Counted from the stretch's first letter, positions 23,192-32,198 are shown. The stretch is DNA of 47,764 nucleotides from Serratia ureilytica (GCF_013375155.1 NZ_JABXOF010000020.1:1-47764); one strand, 5' to 3'. A program made the numbers and translations. Notes: generated by a model not told the origin, from the letters alone.

Positions 23192-23557
23192 TTAAATGAC
23201 AGGGAATGAAACTCTTACTTCTTCAATATCGTTATCTTCCCACACGTCCCAAAAATCACTCGACTGATGGTAAAATCCGTCGATCGCGTAAAGTTCCTCA
23301 TCCCGCTCCCTGGTGATCTTTACGTTGTCCAGCATAAACTTCTGGAATACCTTATCCCCTGGGTCAATAAACCCTGTAAGATAAGAAGTGTCGCGATCAT
23401 TAAATATTGACTGGAAATCATGAGAGTTTTTGAAAAGACCAGCGAGAATTGAAAGAGAATCTTTATCGGTGAAAGCCATCCCGCCTACCTCTCCATATTC
23501 ACCGATCAACAAACTCACATAACACTTACCGTTAAAATTTACGTTTTCATATTGCAT
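23192..23557 (-). CDS. Hypothetical protein
   Basis: A 121-residue acidic, aromatic-rich protein (FYHQSSDFWDVWEDNDIEEV) with no recognised domain. The ATG chosen follows GAGGTG at good spacing; another ATG four codons upstream is possible. It lies between topB and a 235-residue unknown gene on the same strand, likely in one transcript. Confidence 0.6.
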   Translation of the reverse strand: MQYENVNFNGKCYVSLLIGEYGEVGGMAFTDKDSLSILAGLFKNSHDFQSIFNDRDTSYLTGFIDPGDKVFQKFMLDNVKITRERDEELYAIDGFYHQSSDFWDVWEDNDIEEVRVSFPVI

Positions 23558-23585
23558 GTAACACCTCAAAAAATGATGTTTATCT

Positions 23586-24293
23586 TTATTTAAAAGTCAA
23601 TTTATAGGGACACACAGGGAACGTTAGCCAACTTTCCAGAAATCTCTCCGATTCTGAATCCCAATAAAAGTAGTATCCCGATGTATGAAACCAGATAGGG
23701 GAGCCGTCAATTTCGCCTATCTGGTCAGCACCCTTTTTCAACTCATCGACATAAAAGTCCGGCTCATGTGAATCCATAAGATTCTTTTCAACAATTTCAA
23801 CACGAGACAGTGAAACGATTTCATGCCGCAAGTCTTCTGGATCAACAACCTCCCCCGTTTTCATATCTATGCCAAAAGAGACAGTTGCCCCTGTCATCGT
23901 TTTCTTGATGAATTTATTCCACAATCGCTCATCGATACTGACAACATGCTCACAAATGCATTTCAAAAACGACGACTTCATGCATTCCAGCTCAAACGCG
24001 TTAAAACTGGCATTCAAACCGTTAATATTTACCATTGGCACGATTTTAGACAATTCAACTACTGCATTGCGTACCCTTTTTACTGTTAAGCCAGCAGTAA
24101 TATCATTACCCACAGACGGGAGGTTATGAAGGGCTTCTGATACGATCAGAACCGCCTTATTAACGGTTGTAATATCCAACCCCAATTCGTTTCTAACCAA
24201 ATAGCGAATTAATTCAAAACCGCTTCGACCTAATCTAACGCTTGCTTCGGATTGACGGTTCAACCTTTTAAGCATTCGGCGATCCAGTTCCAT
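23586..24293 (-). CDS. Hypothetical protein
   Basis: A 235-residue soluble protein. The N-terminal 40 residues are basic and helical (RRMLKRLNRQSEASVRLGRS), reminiscent of a small DNA- or protein-binding helix. The C-terminal third is rich in aromatic and acidic residues (FHTSGYYFYWDSESERFLES). GAGG precedes the ATG at good spacing. Twelve bases separate it from the Mrr-like gene upstream; the pair could be functionally linked. Confidence 0.6.
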   Translation of the reverse strand: MELDRRMLKRLNRQSEASVRLGRSGFELIRYLVRNELGLDITTVNKAVLIVSEALHNLPSVGNDITAGLTVKRVRNAVVELSKIVPMVNINGLNASFNAFELECMKSSFLKCICEHVVSIDERLWNKFIKKTMTGATVSFGIDMKTGEVVDPEDLRHEIVSLSRVEIVEKNLMDSHEPDFYVDELKKGADQIGEIDGSPIWFHTSGYYFYWDSESERFLESWLTFPVCPYKLTFK

Positions 24294-24304
24294 AACGACC
24301 TCAC

Positions 24305-24835
24305 TTAAGTAATCGAAAAGGGGATATCTAAATCGATGAAGTCCAGCAATCGGCTACCGGAGAGCATCAAGATTTTAGGGTGGTTGTTAACAAGGCTTTT
24401 AGAACCGCTCGACGTTCGTCCTGTGTGGCAGAAAATACCCCTGCACTGAAACACCTCGATCAGCTCGATAAAGTCCTCTACATGGCGCTTGTTGATTTGA
24501 TTGCTATAACGCTTGGCCTGGATGAAATAGAGCTCGCCATCGTGCCAAACTTTGCCGTCAATACCGCCATCACCGGAGTAGCGTTTGTTGCGCTGGATCT
24601 TGAAGCCACGCCGTTCAAAGACTTCGAGTAACAATTCCTCAAACGTATACGGGTCAATCTTTCGCAGATACGCCAGGCGCTGCCCTGGATGCGGTATCTC
24701 GCTGAGTTTCGCCAATACCCGGCCAGCCTGGCGGATCTTGCGGCGATGCCGCCGCGTTCTGCGCCGCCAGGACAACCAGGTGAAAAACAGCAACACAGCC
24801 ATAAAGGCTATGGCATGGAGTAAGTGAAAATTCAT
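24305..24835 (-). CDS. Membrane-anchored Mrr-like restriction endonuclease
   Basis: A 176-residue protein with one N-terminal membrane segment (LLHAIAFMAVLLFFTWLSW), a very basic stretch (RRRTRRHRRKIRQAGR) and an Mrr-type catalytic domain: YTFEELLLEVFERRGFKIQ, the Asp in SGDGGIDGKV, and the Q-x-K motif in ELYFIQAKRYS. This is the PD-(D/E)xK fold of Mrr_cat proteins, which cut modified or foreign DNA. An alternative TTG start (24880) would add residues encoded by the 37-bp repeat. Membrane anchoring suggests action near DNA entry or at the transfer channel. Confidence 0.75.
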   Translation of the reverse strand: MNFHLLHAIAFMAVLLFFTWLSWRRRTRRHRRKIRQAGRVLAKLSEIPHPGQRLAYLRKIDPYTFEELLLEVFERRGFKIQRNKRYSGDGGIDGKVWHDGELYFIQAKRYSNQINKRHVEDFIELIEVFQCRGIFCHTGRTSSGSKSLVNNHPKILMLSGSRLLDFIDLDIPFSIT

Positions 24836-24845
24836 CGTTGCATTC

Positions 24846-24882
24846 GCTATCAAAAGTGGCGGCGCCGGCGCGATGGCCAACG
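24846..24882 (-). repeat. 37-bp repeat, copy 2
   Basis: Exact inverted match to 14435-14471, directly upstream of the Mrr-like gene. It contains GCGCCGGCGCC-type self-complementary sequence and reads TTGGCCATCGCG, an alternative start region for the nuclease. Confidence 0.75.
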
Positions 24883-24942
24883 CGAAAATGACAGTATTTT
24901 CTTTGCCTGGTCAGCTGCAGCTGAGAAAGGTTTGCTATCAAA

Positions 24943-25233
24943 TCATGCCTTATCACTTGCGTCTGGAGCATAAACATGCTCGGCGGCAAGCGATTCGGTT
25001 AGACGCTTGATAATTTCATACCTGAGACTTCGGAAACCCTTCTTTGCCGATTCGTGCAATGCGTTAAGCATCCACTCAGGTAACTCGGTTCCTTCGTTTA
25101 ACGTGGGGTTATTTAGAACATCAGTGAGAAGAAACCGGACATGTCCTTCTAGAGAACGCTCATTTTTTTGAGCATCCGTCATCAACTGTTCGAATAAATG
25201 ATCTGGAAAATTCCTGCATTGGATTTTTGCCAC
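24943..25233 (-). CDS. Arc/RHH-type small DNA-binding protein
   Basis: A 96-residue protein with an N-terminal FitA/Arc-like ribbon-helix-helix: AKIQCRNFPDHLFEQLMTDA then ERSLEGHVRFLLTDVL. Such domains occur in antitoxins and autorepressors, but no toxin gene is adjacent. The C-terminal half is helical. It reads toward the Mrr-like gene and may regulate that cluster. Confidence 0.65.
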   Translation of the reverse strand: MAKIQCRNFPDHLFEQLMTDAQKNERSLEGHVRFLLTDVLNNPTLNEGTELPEWMLNALHESAKKGFRSLRYEIIKRLTESLAAEHVYAPDASDKA

Positions 25234-25267
25234 AAAAATAGCCCTCTATAGAGAAAAGCAACATAGC

Positions 25268-25386
25268 GTTATCCACAAATCCACATGAGCGAAGCCAGTG
25301 AAGCGGAGAAGCCAACCAGCCACCTCCGCGAACGGGAGCGCCCTGATAGCCGGTGCAAGGCTATCAGGGGCGATTGTGGAGTTCGT
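25268..25386 (-). repeat. 119-bp inverted repeat, right copy, with DnaA box
   Basis: Inverted copy of 20076-20194 with one mismatch. DnaA box TTATCCACA at 25269-25277. It overlaps no supported gene and ends just before the conserved exported Cys-rich gene. Confidence 0.88.
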
Positions 25387-25402
25387 TGGTTAACGCGGTG
25401 CA

Positions 25403-25870
25403 TCACCAGTAGTACGTTTCGCCGACCTTCTTCCCGTCGATATAAATATCGACGTAGTTTTTGCTCCGGCACCCTGGTGGGTAGTGGTTCCCGTTATTGA
25501 TTATGCACAGCTGATCCCGTTTGAATTCGGCGGGCTTGGTTTCGTACTTGGTACACCATTCATCACCGTGACCATGCGCCCAGCGGACACACTCTTTACG
25601 TTCTGGAAGCCATGCGCCTTTACCCATACTGGCGTCGCCGCTGCTCCCACTATCCACCGCACAGGAAGAAAAACTCGGCAGCGGAGACTTACCCTTCTTG
25701 AGCCGCTTTAACATCGCTGAATGCGCACCGCCACACCCATCAGGAAAACCACCAGGTAGGCAAAGCCAAATAGCGCATTCATCTTGTGATGCCGCATAAG
25801 CGACTTTAGGCGTAAATCCAGACATCAAAAAAAGGGCGGACAAAGCCAACCCTGCAAGCAAAGTTTTCAT
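25403..25870 (-). CDS. Exported Cys-rich protein of the transfer region
   Basis: A 155-residue protein with a signal peptide (LLAGLALSALFLMSGFTPKVAYA) and a mature part with eight or so Cys (DECAIWLCLPGGFPDGCGGA, KECVRW, DEWCTKYE, DQLCIINN, PPGCRSK). This pattern, with the conserved CAIWLCLPGGFP block, belongs to a family I remember as TraL-like proteins annotated in enterobacterial conjugation regions; function in the periplasm is unproven. AGAGG precedes the ATG used. It is the last gene of the leftward transfer cluster. Confidence 0.65.
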   Translation of the reverse strand: MKTLLAGLALSALFLMSGFTPKVAYAASQDECAIWLCLPGGFPDGCGGAHSAMLKRLKKGKSPLPSFSSCAVDSGSSGDASMGKGAWLPERKECVRWAHGHGDEWCTKYETKPAEFKRDQLCIINNGNHYPPGCRSKNYVDIYIDGKKVGETYYW

Positions 25871-25905
25871 TTTCACCTCTAGATATGATTACTACTGAAA
25901 GGTAT

Positions 25906-26298
25906 TTAGCGAGAGAGATAAATATCCGTATTTCGACCAGACCAACTGTATTCGCTCTTTTGATATCTGATTACCCCCTTAGCACCGTGCGTGCGCAGCC
26001 ACGATTTCGCATTAAAAAAATCATCGGCATTATTGGCCGTCACCATAACAAACGGCGAATGAACCACTGCATAATAGACGTCTACGCCATACGGCGTATC
26101 GGTGGAAAAATTTCGTATAACACGCGACCATTTCCCGTCTACATGTGGTGCCGGGTTAACAACATAATTTTCACGCCATTCCGGCAGCGTTCCGTTCATC
26201 GCTGTCGGTGTCTTATCCCAATCAACAGGCGTCGGAGGCGGCGGAGAAGAACACCCAGCGAGCAGCCCCGACACCAATATCAATTTAATCAGCTTCAT
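25906..26298 (-). CDS. Cag12-family lipoprotein of the transfer region
   Basis: A 130-residue lipoprotein: signal peptide with lipobox LLAGC (Cys-16), then SSPPPPTPVDWDKTPTAMNG, ENYVV, KWSRVIRNF and a C-terminal WLRTHGAKGVIRYQ. The sequence fits the Cag12 family as I remember it, found beside T4SS genes on many plasmids. GAGGAATAATC precedes ATG. It starts 18 bases after taxB. It may stabilise the outer part of the channel. Confidence 0.72.
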   Translation of the reverse strand: MKLIKLILVSGLLAGCSSPPPPTPVDWDKTPTAMNGTLPEWRENYVVNPAPHVDGKWSRVIRNFSTDTPYGVDVYYAVVHSPFVMVTANNADDFFNAKSWLRTHGAKGVIRYQKSEYSWSGRNTDIYLSR

Positions 26299-26316
26299 GA
26301 TTATTCCTCACTTAAT

Positions 26317-28140
26317 TTAAAACAGCTCTGCTTCCAGTTCGCCTAATGAGAGCATGACTTCTTTTGATGGGTAGTCGAGGCCTTTACCAAAGGCCACGCC
26401 TTTGTTCCTTTTTTTCACTTCGTTTTCAAGTTTAGGAGAAACAGATACTAACTTATCCATAAAGTAGTGATCGTTGAAGTAGAAGGCCTTATCACACTTA
26501 ATCGGGTTTTCACCTTTAAGAAGTATAAATTCTTCTTCAAACTTCAATGTACCCAGCTCTTGTGGCAATACCAATGCACGTTGCGCATCTGATTCTGATT
26601 CCCCTCGGGTAGTCGAACTTTTCGCCATGCTCCGGCTTTTCCCTTTGTTTTTTACCGTGGTATAACCCAGCTTTGCGGACACCTCATCGGCATCTTCTTT
26701 TTCACTGACCGCATAAATCACACGGCACGGGTGGTTAGCCATCAACGACTTCGCGCCATACAAACCATAAATCTCTATGAGCTGGGCGATATTTTGATAA
26801 ATGGTCAACAGCTTCAATTTGAAACCCGCAATAAAGCCGGACGCTTTTTTGATGTAATGCATCGCACCAATTGAAGGGAACTCATCGAGTAAAAACAAAA
26901 CATCGTTTTTGTTTTCCGGTACAAAGTCGGGGTTTTCTCGCATACTCACGTCGATTGCAAAGTTAAAAAACAGATTTAAGAATGAGTCCGCAATCTTTGC
27001 ATCGTCCGCGTTAACACCGATATAGATAGTGATTTTCTTTTTGCGCAGTTCGCGCAAATCAAAATCGTTGCGATCGGTAGCTGCACGAAAAAGCGGTAAC
27101 GTAAACGAATCGAGTTTTTTCTGGAACGTCTCCTCTGTACTGGATTTTGCTTCCCCCTCAGCCTCAAACAATTTTTTTATTTTGTTGAGTGCGTCGGTGA
27201 TGACGTAGGTATCGTTCATGTTTCCATCAGCAAGCGTAACCAGTTCTTCCCGATCGCTCAGTAGCGCCTCCTGGTCTACGGCATAGTAGAGATCAAGAAC
27301 CGTACCGATTGAAAACACGGGTTTTACACCGATGTTTTCAAGGTACTTTTTATCATACTTGATAAGGAAGTAGAGCAACTCTGTAAACCCTACAAATACC
27401 CGGCTCGCGGCACTGTTAAAGTGGGCTTCAGGCCCGGTCAATCCGATTGACGGCCAACATGTTTCCGCGAGGTTCTTTAAATAGCCCGCTCCTTTCTCCG
27501 ATGCGAGATCTATATAAAAAAGCGGGTTAAATCCGTGGGTTTTACTGCTGAACGGGTCAAGCAGGTAGACTGAGTGACCCAGCACACGTTGCCGGAACTT
27601 GCTGGTTATCATGTAACATTCTTGCTTCGGATCCAGCACAATCATCGAGTGAAGCCAGCTCAATAGGTTCGGTATTACAACAGCCGCCCCCTTACCGGCG
27701 CGTGTACCTGCGCCCATCGAGATAAAATCAGGGGCAATGTATCTAATGAGTTTGCCTTTGTATCTGCCGATGATAACGCCGCCTTTTGACTCGTCCCCCC
27801 AGGTCACAACCTTCGAGCGACGAATATCAGACTCTGAGGCAAACTTTGCATCACCGTATAAATTGCTCTTGGTTTTATTCCCGGACAATAGCGCAACAGC
27901 AAAAAGAATGATTGAACCAAGAAACCCGATCCCCAATGCCTTAATTGCGCTTAATCGAATATCAAAGCGAATATTATCACCGGTCAACACCTGCCATAAC
28001 ATGCCAAATCGATAGGATTTAAATATTCCTTTAACCCCGATGCCGTTTAACGGGTAAACGGCAACGGTAGCTATCATCCAGACAATCGGCAGTGAAACAA
28101 CGATTAAAAATATCCACGGCTGTTTGTTAAAAGATTTCAT
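26317..28140 (-). CDS. taxB: Type IV coupling protein (VirD4/TaxB)
   Basis: A 607-residue inner-membrane ATPase with two N-terminal membrane segments (residues 8-28 and about 63-82). Walker A is GAGTRAGKGAAVVIPNLLSW and Walker B VLFLLDEFPSIGAM. SKGGVIIGRYKGK and DPKQECYMITSKFRQ are typical VirD4 blocks. It brings the relaxase-DNA complex to the secretion channel. GAGG lies before the ATG, which overlaps the VirB11 stop by 14 bases; a longer open frame exists but would overlap VirB11 more. Confidence 0.93.
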   Translation of the reverse strand: MKSFNKQPWIFLIVVSLPIVWMIATVAVYPLNGIGVKGIFKSYRFGMLWQVLTGDNIRFDIRLSAIKALGIGFLGSIILFAVALLSGNKTKSNLYGDAKFASESDIRRSKVVTWGDESKGGVIIGRYKGKLIRYIAPDFISMGAGTRAGKGAAVVIPNLLSWLHSMIVLDPKQECYMITSKFRQRVLGHSVYLLDPFSSKTHGFNPLFYIDLASEKGAGYLKNLAETCWPSIGLTGPEAHFNSAASRVFVGFTELLYFLIKYDKKYLENIGVKPVFSIGTVLDLYYAVDQEALLSDREELVTLADGNMNDTYVITDALNKIKKLFEAEGEAKSSTEETFQKKLDSFTLPLFRAATDRNDFDLRELRKKKITIYIGVNADDAKIADSFLNLFFNFAIDVSMRENPDFVPENKNDVLFLLDEFPSIGAMHYIKKASGFIAGFKLKLLTIYQNIAQLIEIYGLYGAKSLMANHPCRVIYAVSEKEDADEVSAKLGYTTVKNKGKSRSMAKSSTTRGESESDAQRALVLPQELGTLKFEEEFILLKGENPIKCDKAFYFNDHYFMDKLVSVSPKLENEVKKRNKGVAFGKGLDYPSKEVMLSLGELEAELF

Positions 28141-29158
28141 CTCGGAACCTCTTCTGATACGCCTCTTTATCGGCGTCCTTGAAGTAAATTTCCCCGATCC
28201 GCCGAACATCCCCCTCAACCTGGATGCTGGCTATCACGTCAATACAGTTCAAAACCTTGCTGAGAATGACGCTGTACGGCAACATCCGGCATTCGCTGTT
28301 CTGATAGCAGCGCTCGATTAACCCCATGATCGCCTCGTAAGGGCTCCCGGCATGGAGACTCGTAATTGCTCCCTCATGCCCCGAGGTAACGATTTTCAAA
28401 AAATCCCATGCCTCGCCGCCGCGCACCTCTGTTTGCAGGATGCGATCGGGGTTCATACGGTAGTTGGCGCGTAATAACGAACTGGATGTGACGATTTCAT
28501 TTTCACCATTACCCGACTCACTCGGATAAAACAGATGAACGTAGTTTTTATGCTTTGTGAACTTAACCTCCGGGTTATCTTCCAACGTAGTGATACGTAG
28601 GTCGAGAGGAATGTAATCAACCAACGTTTTTAAATAGGTTGTTTTCCCCGAGCCGGTTTCCCCCACAAACACCATCGTCTTGCCGTATTCGATACACTTT
28701 TCCATAAAAACAGGAAAGTCTTTATCCAAATACAATTGCAATAACTCAGCATTACGACTGCTTTGCTGTTCCTTTCCAGATATTCGGTTGTAGAAACCTG
28801 AATCAATGTATTGTTGATGAGGGATTTGGACATACGATGGTTTTCGAAGCGTAATGGAGACTGTATCCCGCTCGCAAGCGGGATTAAATATCACCTGACC
28901 ACGTTCACCTGATTCTAACGTCGCGGAAAGAATCGGCTTTAGATTGCTAATTTCATCTTTATGAAAGTTAGCTAATTGACGTGCAAACTTTTCGCAATCA
29001 TCAAGCGGCAATTTAACTTCATGTCGGTTCCATTTACCGGCGATTTTTGTAAATAGTTCATTGGGACGATTAACAGCGATTTCTGTCAACCCTGGAAGGT
29101 CTAGAAAATCGCCAAACATTTTGTTTCTCTGATACTCAAGGCTCTCATTTTTTGCCAT
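28127..29158 (-). CDS. pilX11: T4SS ATPase VirB11 (PilX11)
   Basis: A 343-residue traffic ATPase. N-terminal domain to residue 145; Walker A FVGETGSGKTTYLKTL; Asp box ITTLEDNPEVKF; Walker B-like ILQTEVRGGEAWDFLKIVTS; His box SGHEGAITSLHAG. The hexamer powers pilus assembly and substrate transfer. The ATG chosen sits one base after the VirB10 stop; upstream codons in this frame belong to VirB10 DNA and are not coding. Confidence 0.94.
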   Translation of the reverse strand: MAKNESLEYQRNKMFGDFLDLPGLTEIAVNRPNELFTKIAGKWNRHEVKLPLDDCEKFARQLANFHKDEISNLKPILSATLESGERGQVIFNPACERDTVSITLRKPSYVQIPHQQYIDSGFYNRISGKEQQSSRNAELLQLYLDKDFPVFMEKCIEYGKTMVFVGETGSGKTTYLKTLVDYIPLDLRITTLEDNPEVKFTKHKNYVHLFYPSESGNGENEIVTSSSLLRANYRMNPDRILQTEVRGGEAWDFLKIVTSGHEGAITSLHAGSPYEAIMGLIERCYQNSECRMLPYSVILSKVLNCIDVIASIQVEGDVRRIGEIYFKDADKEAYQKRFRDEIF

Positions 29159-29159
29159 G

Positions 29160-30437
29160 TTATCCCCGCTTATACTGCAATCGGTAGATTTTTGAGAAGT
29201 CGATATCCCGGCCAGTGACCAGCGTGATGATCTCACCCTGATTTTTGTAAATCGTCGGTGGGATATTGACGCTGTTTTCAAACGCGGTTTTCGCCATATC
29301 GGCAAACGCCTGACGGCTGTTTTCCGTGTAATCGGTATTGCGGTCTTTTTTACCGGCGCTGTCTGTCGCGGCATTCGCAATATCAGGGATGATCCCCAGC
29401 ATCATCGCCCCAACAAACCGATCATAGAAATGTGTATCAACCCAGCCGTCCATACCCGCTTCGCCGAGCTCACCGGCCGCCGCTGTATCAACCAGCGGGA
29501 TATCCAGGAACGGCTTCTGTTGGGTTCTCAGCTTGGTAGCGATGACGAACGCGCGCGCCTGGCCGTGGCGAAGCGTTCCCGTCTTGTAGACCAATGTCGC
29601 CACAGTGCCTTTATCGAGCAGCTTGGTGTTCTTACTGGCGCTATACACATCTTCCGTCAGCTGACATTGCAGTTTACCGGCGACGTCCGAAATAAAGCGG
29701 CGAGTCAACGCACACGGCAGCGAGGTGTTCTCCGGTAAGTAAAGGTCTGGGTTATACGGTATGCGCCGTACCGCCTCTAAAGCCCCCTCATCGCCCTCAG
29801 ATGCCGCGTTAGTGTCTGCGCCTTTAGACGGTACAGCCTCAGCTTTCTCGGCGTCCTCTTGCGTCTCCTGCTTGCGGCTAGAGCCACTCGATTGACTTGA
29901 TGAGGTGTTATCACTGACGACCGCCAACGCCCTGGAGAATGTAATAGGTGCCGGTGCGCCAGGTGTAGCGGCAGTGGCTTCAGCACCAGGTGTGCTTTCT
30001 ACCGACTCCGCTTTCGGCGGCTCTTCTTGCTTGAAGGGGTCAACACCCTGACCGAGATCGCTACGCCGGTTAACGCTGCTTTCCGTGGATTTTACGGTTT
30101 CTGGTTTATCCGTATTATCCGGCGACTTGTATTTTGAATAGATTTTAAGGCCGACGACCGTGGCAATTATCAGCGCCAATGTGATGAAAATCAGCCCTTT
30201 TAATACCCGGTCTTTTTTGCTTTTTTTGAGCTTAATAACTTCCGGCTGGTGAGTTAACACCTCTTCTTCAACATCGTTTTCCCGCGCTTCTCTTTCCTGT
30301 CGCTCGCGTAACTCCTGCTCTATTTCGGCGACGGTTTTTTCTCGCTGTTGCGTTGGTGAGTTATCAACCTTCGCTTTTTCTTCTCTTTCCCTTAATTCTT
30401 GTTCGATTTCATCAGGCGTTTTATTTTCGTTACTCAT
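29160..30437 (-). CDS. pilX10: T4SS core protein VirB10 (PilX10)
   Basis: A 425-residue protein: charged cytoplasmic N-terminus with two EIEQELRER repeats, one membrane span (LKGLIFITLALIIATVVGLK, about residues 70-90), a Pro/Ser-rich periplasmic linker, and the conserved C-terminal barrel domain (NTSLPCALTRRFISDVAGKL, LLDKGTVATLVYKTG). It spans both membranes and senses ATP hydrolysis. The start overlaps the VirB9 stop by eight bases. Confidence 0.93.
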   Translation of the reverse strand: MSNENKTPDEIEQELREREEKAKVDNSPTQQREKTVAEIEQELRERQEREARENDVEEEVLTHQPEVIKLKKSKKDRVLKGLIFITLALIIATVVGLKIYSKYKSPDNTDKPETVKSTESSVNRRSDLGQGVDPFKQEEPPKAESVESTPGAEATAATPGAPAPITFSRALAVVSDNTSSSQSSGSSRKQETQEDAEKAEAVPSKGADTNAASEGDEGALEAVRRIPYNPDLYLPENTSLPCALTRRFISDVAGKLQCQLTEDVYSASKNTKLLDKGTVATLVYKTGTLRHGQARAFVIATKLRTQQKPFLDIPLVDTAAAGELGEAGMDGWVDTHFYDRFVGAMMLGIIPDIANAATDSAGKKDRNTDYTENSRQAFADMAKTAFENSVNIPPTIYKNQGEIITLVTGRDIDFSKIYRLQYKRG

Positions 30438-31344
30438 TGTCAACCTCCACGCGCTCGACATTTGGTGAAACCGTCGAACCATCACTCACCGTAACCTTCC
30501 CAAAGCCTTTATTGACCAATCCAATAACTGCATTGCCATAACGCAAGACAAAAGATGGATTGGTTTGCGGGATAACGATGACTTTGTAATTCCCCTTTTG
30601 TTTAATCCCTGGGTTGGTCGCAATTTCTTTCCCATTGGAATACATAAACGCGGCAGGCAGCTTTTTCACCGGCGAAAAACCGATATAGGTAAACCGACCA
30701 TCGTCATAGGCAAAATCAGGCGTGATCATGCCGCTGTCTTTACCAACCTGCATGTAGTATTCCCAATTGCGCGGTGCCTGGGCGTTAGCCAGGGCTTTCT
30801 CTATGCGCTGGTTCTCTTGTTGCTGCTGCAACTCTTTTAACCGCGCAGCTTCCATTTTTGCGGCTTTAGCGCGGGTTTCCTGTGGGTAGGTATAGCTGAC
30901 CACATAGGAGATCGTTCCCGATGGCTTACCGGCCTCCTGAACATGCAGCTCGACGCTGTAGTATCGTTTGGTCGTGACGATAAAGAGGTTCGTCACCCAA
31001 TCCTTACTCGTCGGCTCAAACACCTGGTTAACCTGCTGGCCGTTCTCGCCAGGAACCGGCTGGGCGATCGGAACAGCCCGGATATAGACGCGATTAGCGT
31101 CATGCTTAATATCCCAGCCTTTTTCCATGCCTGGACGGGCATCAAGCACCGTCTCTTCATCGTCAAACACCAGGGTAGAAAGATATCCGACACCGGCAGT
31201 GATCACCGTCGTGTTAGACGCGTTATAGCTGACCTGCTGCATTCTGCTGTCATAGCCTCGACTGCTTGGCGAAACAGCCGCCCCGGCCGTTTGCATCAGC
31301 AAGACACTACTCAGCACAAGCGCGATGGTTCCATACTTCATCAT
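30430..31344 (-). CDS. pilX9: T4SS core protein VirB9 (PilX9)
   Basis: A 304-residue periplasmic protein with signal peptide (ALVLSSVLLMQTAGAAV), an N-terminal domain (YSVELHVQEAGK) and the TrbG/VirB9 C-terminal domain (YDDGRFTYIGFSPVKKLPAA, PSFVLRYGNAVIGLVNK). It pairs with VirB7 and the VirB10 barrel at the outer membrane. The start overlaps the VirB8 stop (ATGA). Confidence 0.93.
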   Translation of the reverse strand: MMKYGTIALVLSSVLLMQTAGAAVSPSSRGYDSRMQQVSYNASNTTVITAGVGYLSTLVFDDEETVLDARPGMEKGWDIKHDANRVYIRAVPIAQPVPGENGQQVNQVFEPTSKDWVTNLFIVTTKRYYSVELHVQEAGKPSGTISYVVSYTYPQETRAKAAKMEAARLKELQQQQENQRIEKALANAQAPRNWEYYMQVGKDSGMITPDFAYDDGRFTYIGFSPVKKLPAAFMYSNGKEIATNPGIKQKGNYKVIVIPQTNPSFVLRYGNAVIGLVNKGFGKVTVSDGSTVSPNVERVEVDNE

Positions 31345-32027
31345 GGCGTCACCCCGTTCTCTTTTTCGGCTTCATAGCTGGTCACAACAAAGCCGAGCTT
31401 GTTGATTTCACGCTGTTCCTCAGTGAGATCCTTGGTCGGCACATAGCGGAAAGTGATACGCGCAACCCAATATTCTTCGCGCTCCATACCGGATTTAATG
31501 TTACGGATGGTTTTCTTAAATCGGATGGTTGCCAGCAGATCAGGTTTTGTCGCTTCGGTGATAAAATCTGAAATCACATTGATTCGAACTGTGTTATCAG
31601 CATTGTGATAAATCACATCAGGAGCGTTCTTGCCATTAAATACGGCGAGATACTCCTTATTCACATCATCCGAGTTATAAGCTTGAACACGGTTATAGTC
31701 GTCTTGCAAAGAGAAGTAGTTATACCGCTCCCGAAGTTCGATATAATTTTCGGCGTTCACTTTATTGGTTGCCAAATCCCCGGAGATACTCTCTTCGGTA
31801 AATTCGCTCACCTTACTAATGGTTCCTGCTGCCTTATCCAAAACGTAAAGGCTGACTTTAGTCTCTTTCAGCGGCAGCAGGATAAGAATGGCGACTATCG
31901 ACAAAATGGCGATAAGCACACCGACAGCGCCGATAAAAAAGCCTACTTTTTTATCACGCTCATCCCGCTCCATGTTTTTTTTCTCAAAACCCTGAGCGGC
32001 TTTTATTGTCTTTTCGATATTAGACAT
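31341..32027 (-). CDS. pilX8: T4SS inner-membrane protein VirB8 (PilX8)
   Basis: A 228-residue bitopic protein: short cytoplasmic N-terminus, one span (FFIGAVGVLIAILSIVAILI) and a periplasmic VirB8 domain (NYIELRERYNYFSLQDDYNR, then YWVARITFRYVP). It nucleates channel assembly. It overlaps VirB7 and VirB9 at its ends. Confidence 0.92.
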   Translation of the reverse strand: MSNIEKTIKAAQGFEKKNMERDERDKKVGFFIGAVGVLIAILSIVAILILLPLKETKVSLYVLDKAAGTISKVSEFTEESISGDLATNKVNAENYIELRERYNYFSLQDDYNRVQAYNSDDVNKEYLAVFNGKNAPDVIYHNADNTVRINVISDFITEATKPDLLATIRFKKTIRNIKSGMEREEYWVARITFRYVPTKDLTEEQREINKLGFVVTSYEAEKENGVTP

Positions 32028-32148
32028 TATTGATTACCTCCGCCGAATTAACAGGAACCAATTCACCCGATGCCGAAGGTGGCAACGGTGAATTTGAAGC
32101 ACAGCCAGCTAAGACGCAGATAAGCGCCATGACAATGAGTTTATTCAT
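32020..32148 (-). CDS. pilX7: T4SS lipoprotein VirB7 (PilX7)
   Basis: A 42-residue lipoprotein starting MNKLIVMALICVLAGC; the lipobox Cys is residue 16, followed by a short Pro/Ser-rich mature part and a C-terminal EVINNV. Size, lipobox and position between VirB6 and VirB8 are those of VirB7, which anchors VirB9 in the outer membrane. The stop overlaps the VirB8 start by eight bases. Confidence 0.88.
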   Translation of the reverse strand: MNKLIVMALICVLAGCASNSPLPPSASGELVPVNSAEVINNV

Positions 32149-32198
32149 GTGAATTACCTAATTAGAATGGGAATTGCTGTGAAACTGATGAATGAATA

